From Streptomyces barringtoniae (GTDB lineage: Bacteria > Actinomycetota > Actinomycetes > Streptomycetales > Streptomycetaceae): a DNA stretch of 64,000 nucleotides. Of this stretch, positions 1-7,646 are shown in pieces. How positions within the stretch are numbered: position 1 is the first letter of the stretch; every line of letters begins with the position of its first letter. The notes below the pieces were generated by a model. That model searched no databases. It saw only the letters and a list, made by a program, of their open reading frames with translations, and was not told the origin of the DNA. The translations under genes were made by a program, and so were the position numbers. The stretch is taken from positions 1 to 64,000 of the forward strand of contig NZ_JAJHNP010000020.1 in NCBI RefSeq assembly GCF_020819595.1, written 5' to 3'.

Positions 1-249
1 CCCGGTCGGCGGGGTGTCTTCGGGGTTTTCGGCTTTCGGCCGTCCGCCCTTTCGACATTCACTACGTTAGCTCATTCTCTCGGCGACTCATAATCGAGTC
101 TCGCGGGTTCGAATTCGGGCACGCGGGCGCGCCAAAATCCACCCCGGCGAGGGGTTGTAGCTGAGTAGTGGGTTGGCCGCTCCGGCTGCAGGCGATTGCC
201 GTACCCGGTTCAGCGGCTCGGGATACATTACGCACCTCGGCAGGGCGCG

Positions 250-900
250 TCAACTTCGGCGCCGCCGCGGTACATGTGCCCGGTAGGGGCTCACCGTGGG
301 GTCGCCCGCCACCCAGTAGCGCCACGGATGGATGTCGCCGTTCCCGCCTTCGCCGGCGACTCCGGTGCGCGGGCCGTTTCGTACCTGGTCAGCGGCTACC
401 GGCGTACCGGTGAGCATCCGCAGCGGGGTCTCGCCGGTGGCGCACGCGTCCGTGCCGTCCAGGGCGCGGTCGACTTCCAGGGCCGTGGCCAGACGGGCCG
501 GACCTTTGGCCAGTTCCTTGTCGTTCCGGGCCGAAACTCGTCGTTTGCGGGCCAGTTCGACGCCGTCGACGACCTCGCCGGCGCGGAGCAGGACGGCGCT
601 CGCCCGGCCCTCGGGGCCGCAGACGAGGTTCATGCAGTGCCACATGCCGTAGGTGAAGTAGACGTACACGTGTCCGGGCGGACCGAACATCACCGTGTTG
701 CGGGGAGTGGGGCCACGGTAGGCGTGTGAGCCGGGGTCGTTCGGGCCGTCGTACGCCTCGACCTCCGTGAGGCGGACGGCGATCGGGCCGTCGGGTGTCG
801 TACGGACCAGGATCCGGCCGAGGAGGTCCGGTGCCACCTCCAGGACCGGGCGGTCGAAGAACCCTCTGGGCAGGGGCGTACGGTCCGGGGGCGCGATCAT
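250..900 (-). CDS. DNA-3-methyladenine glycosylase (AAG/MPG family)
   Basis: This 216-residue protein is a base-excision-repair glycosylase that removes alkylated purines such as 3-methyladenine. The family signature is clear: TEVEAYDGPNDPGSHAYRG near residues 44-62 carries the catalytic Glu, followed by GPPGHVYVYFTYGMWHCMN with the intercalating Tyr, and a C-terminal RNGPRTGVAGEG segment. Its length matches bacterial AAG proteins. I place the start at the ATG ending at 900. A GGAGG sits only about 2 nt upstream, so the exact start is less certain than the function. The gene is divergent from spo0M across a 100-bp gap that must hold both promoters. Confidence 0.93.
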   Translation of the reverse strand: MIAPPDRTPLPRGFFDRPVLEVAPDLLGRILVRTTPDGPIAVRLTEVEAYDGPNDPGSHAYRGPTPRNTVMFGPPGHVYVYFTYGMWHCMNLVCGPEGRASAVLLRAGEVVDGVELARKRRVSARNDKELAKGPARLATALEVDRALDGTDACATGETPLRMLTGTPVAADQVRNGPRTGVAGEGGNGDIHPWRYWVAGDPTVSPYRAHVPRRRRS

Positions 901-1000
901 GTCCTCCGAGGGTAATGCAGACGGGAGACCGCGCCGGCGGAACCGGTCGGGGGCGGATCGCGTTTGTAGGGGTCGAGGGTCCTTCGTAAAGGGAGAGTCA

Positions 1001-1783
1001 ATGGCGTTCAAGAAGCTGCTCGCGAGCCTCGGGGCCGGTGGGGCGTCGGTGGAGACGGTGCTGACCGAGGTCAATGTCGTGCCGGGCGGTGTCGTCCAGG
1101 GTGAGGTGCGGATCCAGGGCGGGTCCGTGAACCAGGACATCGAGGGGCTGTCGGTCGGCCTGCAGGCCAAGGTCGAGGTGGAGAGCGGCGACGAGGAGTA
1201 CAAGCAGAACATCGAGTTCACCAAGGTGCGGCTCGGTGGTGCCTTCGAGCTGCAGGCGGGTGCTGTGCACGCGGTGCCGTTCGGTCTGGAGATCCCCTGG
1301 GAGACGCCGGTCACGATGATCGACGGGCAGGCGCTGCGCGGGATGCACATCGGGGTGACGACCGAGCTGGCGATCGCGCGGGCGGTGGACTCCGGTGACC
1401 TCGACCCGATCAACGTGCATCCGCTGCCGGCGCAGAAGGCGATCCTGGACGCCTTCATCCAGCTTGGCTTCCGGTTCAAGAACGCGGACATGGAGCGCGG
1501 CCACATCCGGGGGACGCGGCAGCGGCTGCCGTTCTACCAGGAGATCGAGTTCCACCCGCCGTCGCAGTACCGGGGCCTGAACCAGGTCGAGCTGAGCTTC
1601 GTGGCCGACGAGCACGCGATGGACGTCGTGCTGGAGATGGACAAGAAGCCGGGCCTGTTCAGCGAGGGTTCGGACACCTACCGGTCCTTCCAGGTGGGGC
1701 TGAACGACTGGATGGGGACCGACTGGGCGGCTTATCTGAACCAGTGGCTGTCCGAGGTCGGCAGCAAGCGCAACTGGTTCTAG
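1001..1783 (+). CDS. spo0M: Spo0M-like sporulation-control protein
   Basis: This 260-residue protein belongs to the Spo0M family, soluble arrestin-like beta-sandwich proteins linked to sporulation control and cell envelope in Bacillus. The N-terminus MAFKKLLASLGAGGASVETVL and the following repeated pattern (VVPGGVVQGEVRIQGGSVNQ) are typical of the family. The second half keeps the beta-rich pattern with a charged stretch near LEMDKKPGLF. No signal peptide or membrane segment is seen. The start ATG at 1001 has GGGAGA at 991-996. The gene stands alone; the next gene on this strand has its own strong ribosome site 45 bp downstream. Its role in Streptomyces is inferred from the family only. Confidence 0.9.
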   Translation: MAFKKLLASLGAGGASVETVLTEVNVVPGGVVQGEVRIQGGSVNQDIEGLSVGLQAKVEVESGDEEYKQNIEFTKVRLGGAFELQAGAVHAVPFGLEIPWETPVTMIDGQALRGMHIGVTTELAIARAVDSGDLDPINVHPLPAQKAILDAFIQLGFRFKNADMERGHIRGTRQRLPFYQEIEFHPPSQYRGLNQVELSFVADEHAMDVVLEMDKKPGLFSEGSDTYRSFQVGLNDWMGTDWAAYLNQWLSEVGSKRNWF

Positions 1784-1828
1784 GCTCGGTAGCTGCTGGT
1801 TCCAGATCATCGATCAGGAGGTACCGAG

Positions 1829-2368
1829 GTGACCGAGCTCAAGCGGCGGCCGCTCCCCCACGACTTCCATCCGCCGGTGCCGTCGTTCACGGTGACGAGC
1901 GACGATGTCGAGGAGGGTGCGACGCTGAAGAGCGCCCAGGTCCATGCGGAGGGCAACACCTCGCCGCACCTGCGGTGGGAGGGCTTCCCGCCGGAGACCA
2001 AGAGCTTCGCCGTGACCTGCTACGACCCCGATGCGCCGACCGGCAGCGGGTTCTGGCACTGGGTCCTGTTCGACATCCCGGCCTCCGTGACGGAGTTGCC
2101 GGCGGGTGCGGGCAGCGGCAAGTTCGAGGGCCTGCCCGAGGGCGCGGTGCATGTGCGCAACGACTACGGGACGAAGGACTTCGGTGGCGCCGCGCCGCCG
2201 CCCGGGGACGGGCCGCACCGGTACGTCTTCACGGTGTACGCGGTCGACCAGGAGAAGCTCGGTCCGGACTCCGACGTCTCACCCGCCGTCGTCGGCTTCA
2301 ACCTGCGGTTCCACGCGATCGCGCGTGCCCAGCTCATCGGTGAGTACGAGAACCCGGCGCAGGGCTGA
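1829..2368 (+). CDS. YbhB/YbcL family phosphatidylethanolamine-binding protein
   Basis: This 179-residue protein has the PEBP (Raf-kinase-inhibitor-like) fold. Visible signatures are SPHLRWEGFPPETKSFAV, CYDPDAPTGSGFWHWVLFDIP (the conserved DPDAP...HWV ligand-site block) and the later PPPGDGPHRYVFTVYA segment. It is probably cytoplasmic, as no signal peptide is visible. The biological role of bacterial family members is largely unknown. The GTG start at 1829 is fixed by a perfect AGGAGG at 1816-1821. Two GATC tetramers, at 1806 and 1812, lie just upstream. A strong intrinsic terminator follows at 2409-2451. Confidence 0.93.
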   Translation: MTELKRRPLPHDFHPPVPSFTVTSDDVEEGATLKSAQVHAEGNTSPHLRWEGFPPETKSFAVTCYDPDAPTGSGFWHWVLFDIPASVTELPAGAGSGKFEGLPEGAVHVRNDYGTKDFGGAAPPPGDGPHRYVFTVYAVDQEKLGPDSDVSPAVVGFNLRFHAIARAQLIGEYENPAQG

Positions 2369-2408
2369 CCGCATAGTACGGATTCAGCCGAGCGTTCATT
2401 GAACGTTT

Positions 2409-2451
2409 GCCCGCCTCCGGTCTTGGAAGTGATCGGAGGCGGGCATTTTTT
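2409..2451 (+). terminator. Rho-independent terminator after the PEBP gene
   Basis: An 11-bp perfect stem (GCCCGCCTCCG at 2409-2419, CGGAGGCGGGC at 2434-2444) with a 14-nt loop is followed by ATTTTTT. It is the only terminator found here with a real T-tract. It ends the PEBP transcript and lies upstream of the HNH gene. Confidence 0.92.
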
Positions 2452-2536
2452 ATTGCGTTGTCCATCTCGGCGCGCCCGTCCAGAGTTGATCCAAGCCCGC
2501 CGGGGGGTGGGCAGGTGCACACGGGAGGTGGGCTGG

Positions 2537-3043
2537 ATGCGGGACACGCTGGTGCTGAACGCGAGCTTCGAGCCGCTGTCGACGGTGACGCTGAATCGAG
2601 CCGTCGTCCTGGTGCTGCAGGACAAGGCCGTCGTCGAGCAGGCCCATCCCGAACTGCGTATGCGCGGAGCGGATGTGGACATACCCGCGCCCCGGGTGAT
2701 CAGGCTGTGCAGGTACGTACGGGTGCCGTTCCGAAGACAGGCTCCGTGGTCGAGGCGGGGTGTGCTGGTCCGGGACCGGCACCGCTGCGCGTACTGCGGG
2801 CGCAGGGCGACGACCGTGGACCATGTGCTGCCGCGGGCGCAGGGAGGGCAGGACACGTGGCTGAACACGGTCGCCGCGTGTGCGGAGGACAATCACCGGA
2901 AGGCCAACCGGACTCCTGAGGAGGCGGGAATGGCTTTGCTGCGGGAGCCTTTCGAGCCGACTCCAGCCGATGCGATGCTCCTGGCTCTGGGCGCCGAGGA
3001 GTTCGAGGCTCTGCCTGAGTGGCTGGCCCGGGATGCTGCCTAG
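2537..3043 (+). CDS. HNH endonuclease
   Basis: This is a 168-residue HNH nuclease of the type found alone in many actinobacteria. The core reads CAYCGRRATTVDHVLPRAQGG, with a CxxC zinc pair and the catalytic DH. It is followed by NTVAACAEDNHRKANRTP, giving the second Cys and the terminal HxxxN of the fold. The N-terminal part (LVLNASFEPLSTV) is the conserved strand that precedes such HNH domains. The ATG at 2537 has GGGAGG at 2523-2528. No methylase or restriction partner lies nearby, so a classical restriction system is unlikely. The physiological substrate is unknown. Confidence 0.9.
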   Translation: MRDTLVLNASFEPLSTVTLNRAVVLVLQDKAVVEQAHPELRMRGADVDIPAPRVIRLCRYVRVPFRRQAPWSRRGVLVRDRHRCAYCGRRATTVDHVLPRAQGGQDTWLNTVAACAEDNHRKANRTPEEAGMALLREPFEPTPADAMLLALGAEEFEALPEWLARDAA

Positions 3044-3046
3044 TTC

Positions 3047-3070
3047 CCCGCGCCCCTGACGGGGCGCGGG
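3047..3070. terminator. GC hairpin between convergent HNH and SPFH genes
   Basis: A 10-bp perfect stem (CCCGCGCCCC at 3047-3056, GGGGCGCGGG at 3061-3070) with a 4-nt loop lies 4 nt after the HNH stop and 26 nt from the SPFH stop. It can serve both strands. There is no T-tract, as is common in Streptomyces. Confidence 0.75.
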
Positions 3071-3095
3071 TACGACCCGGCGTCGGAAGAGATCC

Positions 3096-4064
3096 TCAGT
3101 CGATGCTCGGCTTCTCGCGGCGTTCGGTGGCCGGCCCGTTGTTCTGTGCGGGCACGTTGGCTCCGCCGTTGCCCTGACCGCCGCCGCCCAGGGGGCCGAA
3201 GTTGCCCATGGCGCCGGAGAGGCCCTTGAGGGCGTCGCCGATTTCGCTGGGGACGATCCAGAGCTTGTTGGCGTCGCCCTCGGCGATCTTTGGGAGCATC
3301 TGCAGGTACTGGTACGACAGGAGCTTCTGGTCGGGGTCGCCGGCGTGGATGGCCTCGAAGACCGTACGGACCGCCTGGGCCTCGCCCTCGGCGCGCAGGG
3401 CGGCCGCCTTGGCCTCACCTTCGGCGCGCAGGATCTGCGACTGCTTCTCGCCCTCGGCGGTGAGGATGGCGGCCTGGCGCGTGCCTTCGGCGGTGAGGAT
3501 CGCGGCGCGCTTGTCACGGTCGGCGCGCATCTGCTTCTCCATCGAGTCCTGGATGGAGGTGGGCGGTTCGATGGCCTTCAGTTCGACACGGTTGACGCGG
3601 ATGCCCCATTTGCCCGTGGCCTCGTCGAGGACGCCGCGCAGGGCGGCGTTGATCTCCTCGCGGGAGGTCAGGGTGCGTTCGAGGTCCATGCCGCCGATGA
3701 TGTTGCGCAGCGTGGTGACCGTCAGCTGCTCGATGGCCTGGATGTAGCTGGCGACCTCGTAGGTGGCCGCGCGGGCGTCGGTCACCTGGTAGTAGATGAC
3801 CGTGTCGATGTTGACGACCAGGTTGTCCTGGGTGATCACCGGCTGCGGCGGGAAGGGGACGACCTGTTCGCGCAGGTCGATGCGGTTGCGGATGGTGTCG
3901 ATGAACGGGACCACGATGTTCAGGCCCGCGTTCAGTGTGCGTGTGTAGCGGCCGAAGCGCTCGACGATGGCGGCGCTGGCCTGTGGGATGACCTGGATGG
4001 TCTTGATCAGGGCGATGAAGACCAACACCACCAGAATGACCAGGACGATGATGACCGGTTCCAT
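3096..4064 (-). CDS. SPFH/Band 7 (QmcA-like) membrane protein
   Basis: This 322-residue protein is a stomatin/prohibitin-type scaffold. An N-terminal membrane anchor (PVIIVLVILVVLVFIALIK, about residues 3-21) is followed by the SPFH domain (QASAAIVERFGRYTRTLNAGL, then LREQVVPFPPQPVITQDN). A coiled segment rich in AEG repeats (AILTAEGEKQSQILRAEGEA, about 215-250) precedes a Gly/Asn-rich tail. Such proteins form large oligomers that organise membrane microdomains. It lies 105 bp downstream of an NfeD gene on the same strand, the classic NfeD-SPFH pairing. GGGGAA lies just upstream of the ATG at 4064. Confidence 0.93.
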   Translation of the reverse strand: MEPVIIVLVILVVLVFIALIKTIQVIPQASAAIVERFGRYTRTLNAGLNIVVPFIDTIRNRIDLREQVVPFPPQPVITQDNLVVNIDTVIYYQVTDARAATYEVASYIQAIEQLTVTTLRNIIGGMDLERTLTSREEINAALRGVLDEATGKWGIRVNRVELKAIEPPTSIQDSMEKQMRADRDKRAAILTAEGTRQAAILTAEGEKQSQILRAEGEAKAAALRAEGEAQAVRTVFEAIHAGDPDQKLLSYQYLQMLPKIAEGDANKLWIVPSEIGDALKGLSGAMGNFGPLGGGGQGNGGANVPAQNNGPATERREKPSID

Positions 4065-4169
4065 CGTGTTCCCCGTACCCCTCTCGGCGCCTTCGGCAGA
4101 TCTCGTGGTTGCAGAAGATCTTGCTGGTCGAGTCTGACAGACCATCGCCCAACTCGTGGGCATGATGCC

Positions 4170-4604
4170 TCAGATGACGATGGCGGTGGCCCCTTCGATG
4201 TCGACGACGTCCACTTCCTGGCCCACTTCGTAGGTGCGGTCGGTGTCGAGGGCGCGGGCCGACCAGATCTCTCCGCCGAGCTTGATGCGGCCGCCGCCGG
4301 AGCCGTCGACACGCTCGAGGACGACCGCCTGCCTTCCCTTCAAGGCGTCGACGCCGGTGGCGAGTTGCGGGAGCTGTCTGCCGTGCCGGGCCGCGATGGG
4401 GCGGACGACGGCGATGAGCGCGACGGAGACGACGACGAACACGAGGACCTGGATCACGGCGCCCAGGCCGAGGCCCGCGACGACGGCGGCCGCGATGGCT
4501 CCCACCGCGAGCATGCCGAACTCCGGCATGGCGGTGACCACGAGCGGGATTCCGAGCGCCGCCGCGCCGACGAGCCACCACACCCATGCGTCGATGTCGT
4601 TCAC
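4170..4604 (-). CDS. NfeD family membrane protein
   Basis: This 144-residue protein has three or so hydrophobic helices (WWLVGAAALGIPLVVTAM, then AVGAIAAAVVAGLGLG and VLVFVVVSVALIAVV) in the first 75 residues. They are followed by a soluble OB-fold domain (ALKGRQAVVLERVDGSGGGRI ... VDVVDIEGATAIVI). This is the short NfeD type without the ClpP-like protease domain. It pairs with the SPFH protein encoded immediately downstream, and the two probably work together in the membrane. The GTG at 4602-4604 is chosen because translation from it starts right before the first helix (V-N-D-I-D-A-W). A longer Arg/Pro-rich extension upstream looks non-coding. Confidence 0.88.
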   Translation of the reverse strand: MNDIDAWVWWLVGAAALGIPLVVTAMPEFGMLAVGAIAAAVVAGLGLGAVIQVLVFVVVSVALIAVVRPIAARHGRQLPQLATGVDALKGRQAVVLERVDGSGGGRIKLGGEIWSARALDTDRTYEVGQEVDVVDIEGATAIVI

Positions 4605-4698
4605 ACGGTCATGGTAGGGCCGGGGCCGGGCGGCGGACAGGGCGCGAAAGGGAGCGGGCCGGGTTCGGGAGGGACTTGGGAGGGCGCTGGGCGAGGGG

Positions 4699-5490
4699 TC
4701 AGGACAGGGGCAGGCCCTGTGCCGTCCAGCGCTCACCGACCTGCTCCACGACGAGCGGGAGGCCGAAGCAGAGGGAGAGGTTGCGGGAGGTGAGTTCGAG
4801 CTCGATGGGTCCGGCGGCGAGGACCTTGCCCTGGCGGATCATCAGGACGTGGGTGAAGCCGGGGGCGATCTCCTCGACGTGGTGGGTGACCATGATCATC
4901 GAGGGGGCGATGGGGTCGCGGGCGAGCCGGCCGAGGCGGCGGACCAGGTCCTCGCGGCCGCCGAGGTCGAGGCCGGCGGCGGGCTCGTCCAGCAGGAGCA
5001 GCTCGGGGTCGGTCATCAGGGCGCGGGCGATGAGGGTGCGCTTGCGCTCGCCCTCGGACAGGGTGCCGAAGCGGCGGTCGAGGTAGTCGCTCATGCCGAG
5101 GCGGTCGAGGAAGGCGCGGGCGCGCTGCTCGTCGACCTCGTCGTACTCCTCCTGCCAGTGGGCGGTCATGCCGTAGGCGGCCGTCAGGACCGTCTCCAGG
5201 ACGGTCTGGCGCTTGGGGAGCTTCTCGGCCATAGCGATGCCGGCCACGCCGATGCGCGGGCGCAGCTCGAAGACGTCGACCTTGCCGAGGGTGTCGCCGA
5301 GGATGGTGGCGGTGCCCTTGCTGGGGAAGAGGTAGCTGGAGGCGACGTTCAGGAGGGTGGTCTTGCCGGCACCGTTGGGTCCGAGGATGACCCAGCGCTC
5401 GCCCTCCTTCACCGACCAGGAGACCTGGTCCACCAGAGCCCGGCCCTCGCGGACCACGGATACGTCCTGAAGCTCCAGAACATCGCTCAT
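4699..5490 (-). CDS. ABC transporter ATP-binding protein without permease
   Basis: This 263-residue single ABC ATPase has Walker A GPNGAGKTTLL (near residue 40), signature LSEGERKRTLIARAL (near 150, with E in place of the usual second G), Walker B LLLLDEPAAGLDL and the switch His in MVTHHVEEI. No membrane component or binding protein lies on either side. It therefore either energises an unlinked permease or acts in a non-transport role. The domain order resembles the ModF/molybdate and iron-type ATPase branch, but the substrate cannot be read from sequence. The ATG ends at 5490. Confidence 0.9.
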   Translation of the reverse strand: MSDVLELQDVSVVREGRALVDQVSWSVKEGERWVILGPNGAGKTTLLNVASSYLFPSKGTATILGDTLGKVDVFELRPRIGVAGIAMAEKLPKRQTVLETVLTAAYGMTAHWQEEYDEVDEQRARAFLDRLGMSDYLDRRFGTLSEGERKRTLIARALMTDPELLLLDEPAAGLDLGGREDLVRRLGRLARDPIAPSMIMVTHHVEEIAPGFTHVLMIRQGKVLAAGPIELELTSRNLSLCFGLPLVVEQVGERWTAQGLPLS

Positions 5491-5640
5491 GAGCGCGTTG
5501 TCTCCCCTTGCAGTGTGGCCGGTCTCGGCTGTCGCGTACGCCTGTGGCTCGGTCCGCCGCGCCTGTGGGCGCAGCCCTTATGAAATCTACGCCACGAGTG
5601 CCCCGCACCATTCCATCGGTCCGGTCCTTAGGGTGGGGGC

Positions 5641-6429
5641 ATGCTCTCGGAACCGCGTTCAGGACGCCTTGCCGCTTGGGGAAATGCCCTTTTGGTCGGA
5701 CTTGTCTCCCCGGATGACGCCGCGCTCGCCATCGTGGGCGAGGACGCCGTGCACCGGGTGGAGGGGCTGCCCGGGGAGTCCGCGCCGGTCGGGCTCACGC
5801 TCGCGCTGGGGCGGCTGCGGATGCTGGGGGCGACCGGGCTGCGGGTCGCGCTGCCGGCGCCGGGGCATCCGCTGGGGCTGAGCGGTCCGCCCGCGTTCAA
5901 TGCGCGGGCGCTGGAGGCCGAGGAGGCGGTGGTCTGCCACGGCGCCGCGTTCGGGCTGGTGCCTCAGGTGTACGAGGCCGGGCCGGCGGGCGACGTGCAT
6001 GCCGAGGTGGTCTGGCAGGTGCTGCCGGTGCGGGAGGCGCCGCCCGCCGATGTGCCGTCGCTGGGCGAGGCCGAGCGGGAGCTGGCGGAGGCGCTGCGCG
6101 AGGCGACCGAGGTGCTGTCGAAGCTGGACGTCGCCGGGTCGGGTCCGGTGGCGGAGGCGGCGATCGACGCGTACCGGGCGCGGGCCGAGCGGGGCCGGGA
6201 GGTGCTGGCGCCGGGTTATCCGCCGCGGGCGGTGCGGGTGCTGGAGCTGGCGCAGCGGGTCGCGCTGCTGGTGTCGCTGGCGTACGGCAACGGGCACGGG
6301 GGTGCGGTCAGCTCCTCGGAGATGGCCGCACGGGCGGAGGCCCTGCGGCCCGTCGAGCGGACGGCGCGGCGGGCGCAGGTGGCGGCGTACAACTCCATCG
6401 TGGAGGAGCGGGAGCGGGGAGCGCGGTAA
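5641..6429 (+). CDS. Conserved hypothetical actinobacterial protein
   Basis: I do not recognise a named family for this 262-residue protein. It has no signal peptide or membrane helix. The first 110 residues are rich in small hydrophobic residues and Gly/Pro, with patterns such as GLTLALGRLRMLGATGLRV that suggest an alpha/beta domain. The second half (from about 140) is strongly helical and charged (ERELAEALREATEVLSKLD, later RARAERGREVL), suggesting a coiled or helical bundle. A G-rich stretch just before the ATG at 5641 can act as a ribosome site. It is divergent from the ABC ATPase and ends before a bulged hairpin at 6471-6502. Confidence 0.8.
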   Translation: MLSEPRSGRLAAWGNALLVGLVSPDDAALAIVGEDAVHRVEGLPGESAPVGLTLALGRLRMLGATGLRVALPAPGHPLGLSGPPAFNARALEAEEAVVCHGAAFGLVPQVYEAGPAGDVHAEVVWQVLPVREAPPADVPSLGEAERELAEALREATEVLSKLDVAGSGPVAEAAIDAYRARAERGREVLAPGYPPRAVRVLELAQRVALLVSLAYGNGHGGAVSSSEMAARAEALRPVERTARRAQVAAYNSIVEERERGAR

Positions 6430-6470
6430 GCCGAGGGGGCCGGGTGCCGGTGCGGGCGTACCTGGGGACT

Positions 6471-6502
6471 GCCGCCCCGGACCCCCTCGTCGGGGTGGCG
6501 GC
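6471..6502 (+). terminator. Bulged GC hairpin after the hypothetical gene
   Basis: The arms GCCGCC (6471-6476) and GGCGGC (6497-6502) pair outside an inner ACCCC/GGGGT stem (6481-6485 with 6492-6496), with a 4-nt bulge. It lies 42 nt after the stop codon of the + strand gene. Confidence 0.6.
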
Positions 6503-6548
6503 CCTTGTTCTCGAGCGCCGGACGGGCCGGCGGTCGTACGACAACATG

Positions 6549-6580
6549 ACAGGCCTCCCGGTGGGCACCGGGAGGCCTGT
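6549..6580. terminator. 14-bp perfect hairpin terminator, chaplin side
   Basis: The stem ACAGGCCTCCCGGT (6549-6562) pairs perfectly with 6567-6580 across a 4-nt loop. It lies 20 bp from the chaplin stop and is read as the chaplin terminator. Being symmetric, it may also back up termination from the + strand. Confidence 0.85.
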
Positions 6581-6599
6581 GGTCGTCGTCGGCCGGACC

Positions 6600-6845
6600 T
6601 CAGCCGTTGAGGCCGCTGTTGCCGAAGGCCGGGTTCAGCACGCCGACCACGCTCACGCTGTTGCCGACCGCGTTCACCGGGATGTGCACAGGGGCCTGGA
6701 TGACGTTGCCCGAGATGACGCCCGGGGAGCCCTGGGCGTCGCCGCAGGCGTGGGCGCCCTCCGTGGCGGAGGCCATCCCCGCACCGGCCGCCACCAGGCC
6801 GCCGGCCACCATCGTCACGGCCGCGACCTTCTTCAGGTTCTTCAC
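6600..6845 (-). CDS. chpE: Short chaplin, ChpE-like
   Basis: This 81-residue secreted protein begins with a signal peptide (MKNLKKVAAVTMVAGGLVAAG, cleavage near ASA-TEG) and one chaplin domain (GSPGVISGNVIQAPVHIPVN then SVVGVLNPAFGN). Chaplins are amphipathic proteins that self-assemble into the hydrophobic sheath of aerial hyphae and lower surface tension. Canonical short chaplins carry two Cys in the domain. Here only one is present (HACGD), and the second position, in the VGVLNPAFGN region, is not Cys. That resembles ChpE, which from memory is the Cys-poor member. The gene is monocistronic with its own strong hairpin downstream. A 158-bp gap upstream holds its promoter. Confidence 0.92.
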   Translation of the reverse strand: MKNLKKVAAVTMVAGGLVAAGAGMASATEGAHACGDAQGSPGVISGNVIQAPVHIPVNAVGNSVSVVGVLNPAFGNSGLNG

Positions 6846-7004
6846 TTTCCAACCCCTCCTAGACGTTCACCGCGGCGGTTCGCCGCAGCACGCACTGGAG
6901 AACGGTGGAGATCGCCGGAGGATGCGCCGTCCGGGTGACATTCCCACGACGGTATGAATCTCAGCCTGGGTTGTTGCCGTGGGTGAGGCCTTGGGGAGGG
7001 CGTT

Positions 7005-7646
7005 TCAGCCGGTCACGCCATGGCGTACGGCCCAGAGCGCGGCCTGGGTGCGGTCGGCGAGGTCGAGTTTCATCAGGATGTTGGAGACATGCGTCTTGAC
7101 GGTCTTCTCGGACAGCACGAGGGCGCGGGCGATCTCGCGGTTGGAGCGGCCGTCCGCGATCAGGCCGAGCACCTCGCGCTCCCGGTCGGTGAGCGAACCG
7201 CCTCTGCTGTGGCCGGAGTTGGCCTCCTCCTGGGAGAGCAGGGCGCCGGCGACCTCGGGCTGGAGCAGGATGTGGCCGGCGTGCACGGAGCGGATGGCTC
7301 CGGCGAGGGCGTCGGGGTCCACGTCCTTGTAGACGTATCCGGCGGCGCCCGCGCGCAGGGCCGGTACGACCGTGCGCTGCTCGGTGAAGCTGGTGACGAT
7401 GAGCACGCGCGCGGGGTTGTCGAGTTCGCGCAGCCGGCGCAGGGCCTCGACGCCGTCCATGCCCGGCATCTTGACGTCCATCAGGACGACGTCCGGGCGC
7501 AGTTCCTCGGCGCGGGCCACTCCCTCGGCGCCGTCGGCGGCCTCGCCGACCACCTCGATGTCCTCCTGTACCTCCAGGAAGGTGCGCAGGCCCCGGCGGA
7601 CGACCTGGTGGTCGTCGACGAGCAGCACCCTGATCGCGTCAGCCAC
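7005..7646 (-). CDS. NarL/FixJ-family response regulator
   Basis: This 213-residue regulator has a receiver domain (LLVDDHQVVRRGLRTFL, phospho-acceptor Asp in VVLMDVKMPGMDG near residue 56, Thr/Ser in VTSF, Lys in YVYKDVD). It ends in a LuxR-type HTH (LTDREREVLGLIADGRSNRE ... SEKTVKTHVSNILMKL). Its ATG overlaps the last 8 nt of the upstream sensor-kinase gene, so the two are co-translated partners. The stimulus and targets are unknown. Chaplin and other cell-surface genes next door are possible but unproven targets. Confidence 0.95.
   Translation of the reverse strand: MADAIRVLLVDDHQVVRRGLRTFLEVQEDIEVVGEAADGAEGVARAEELRPDVVLMDVKMPGMDGVEALRRLRELDNPARVLIVTSFTEQRTVVPALRAGAAGYVYKDVDPDALAGAIRSVHAGHILLQPEVAGALLSQEEANSGHSRGGSLTDREREVLGLIADGRSNREIARALVLSEKTVKTHVSNILMKLDLADRTQAALWAVRHGVTG

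Noticed and set aside
60..134. tRNA-like stretch with a CAT-type loop and a GGTTCGAATTC T-loop ending near CCA
   Set aside because: The acceptor arms do not pair, the anticodon stem has two mismatches and the T-stem is broken. It is not a functional tRNA gene, and nothing nearby supports an integration remnant.
140..225. Second tRNA-like stretch with a GTAGCTGAGTAG D-arm-like sequence
   Set aside because: No consistent cloverleaf could be drawn: neither the acceptor nor the anticodon stem pairs.
4158..4164. In-frame extension of the SPFH protein up to 4163
   Set aside because: The extra residues are not hydrophobic and the family always begins with a short tail before the anchor. The ATG at 4064 fits.
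7639..7646. Possible frameshift between the kinase and the response regulator
   Set aside because: The 8-nt overlap is the usual coupling of a two-component operon. Both proteins are complete with normal ends.
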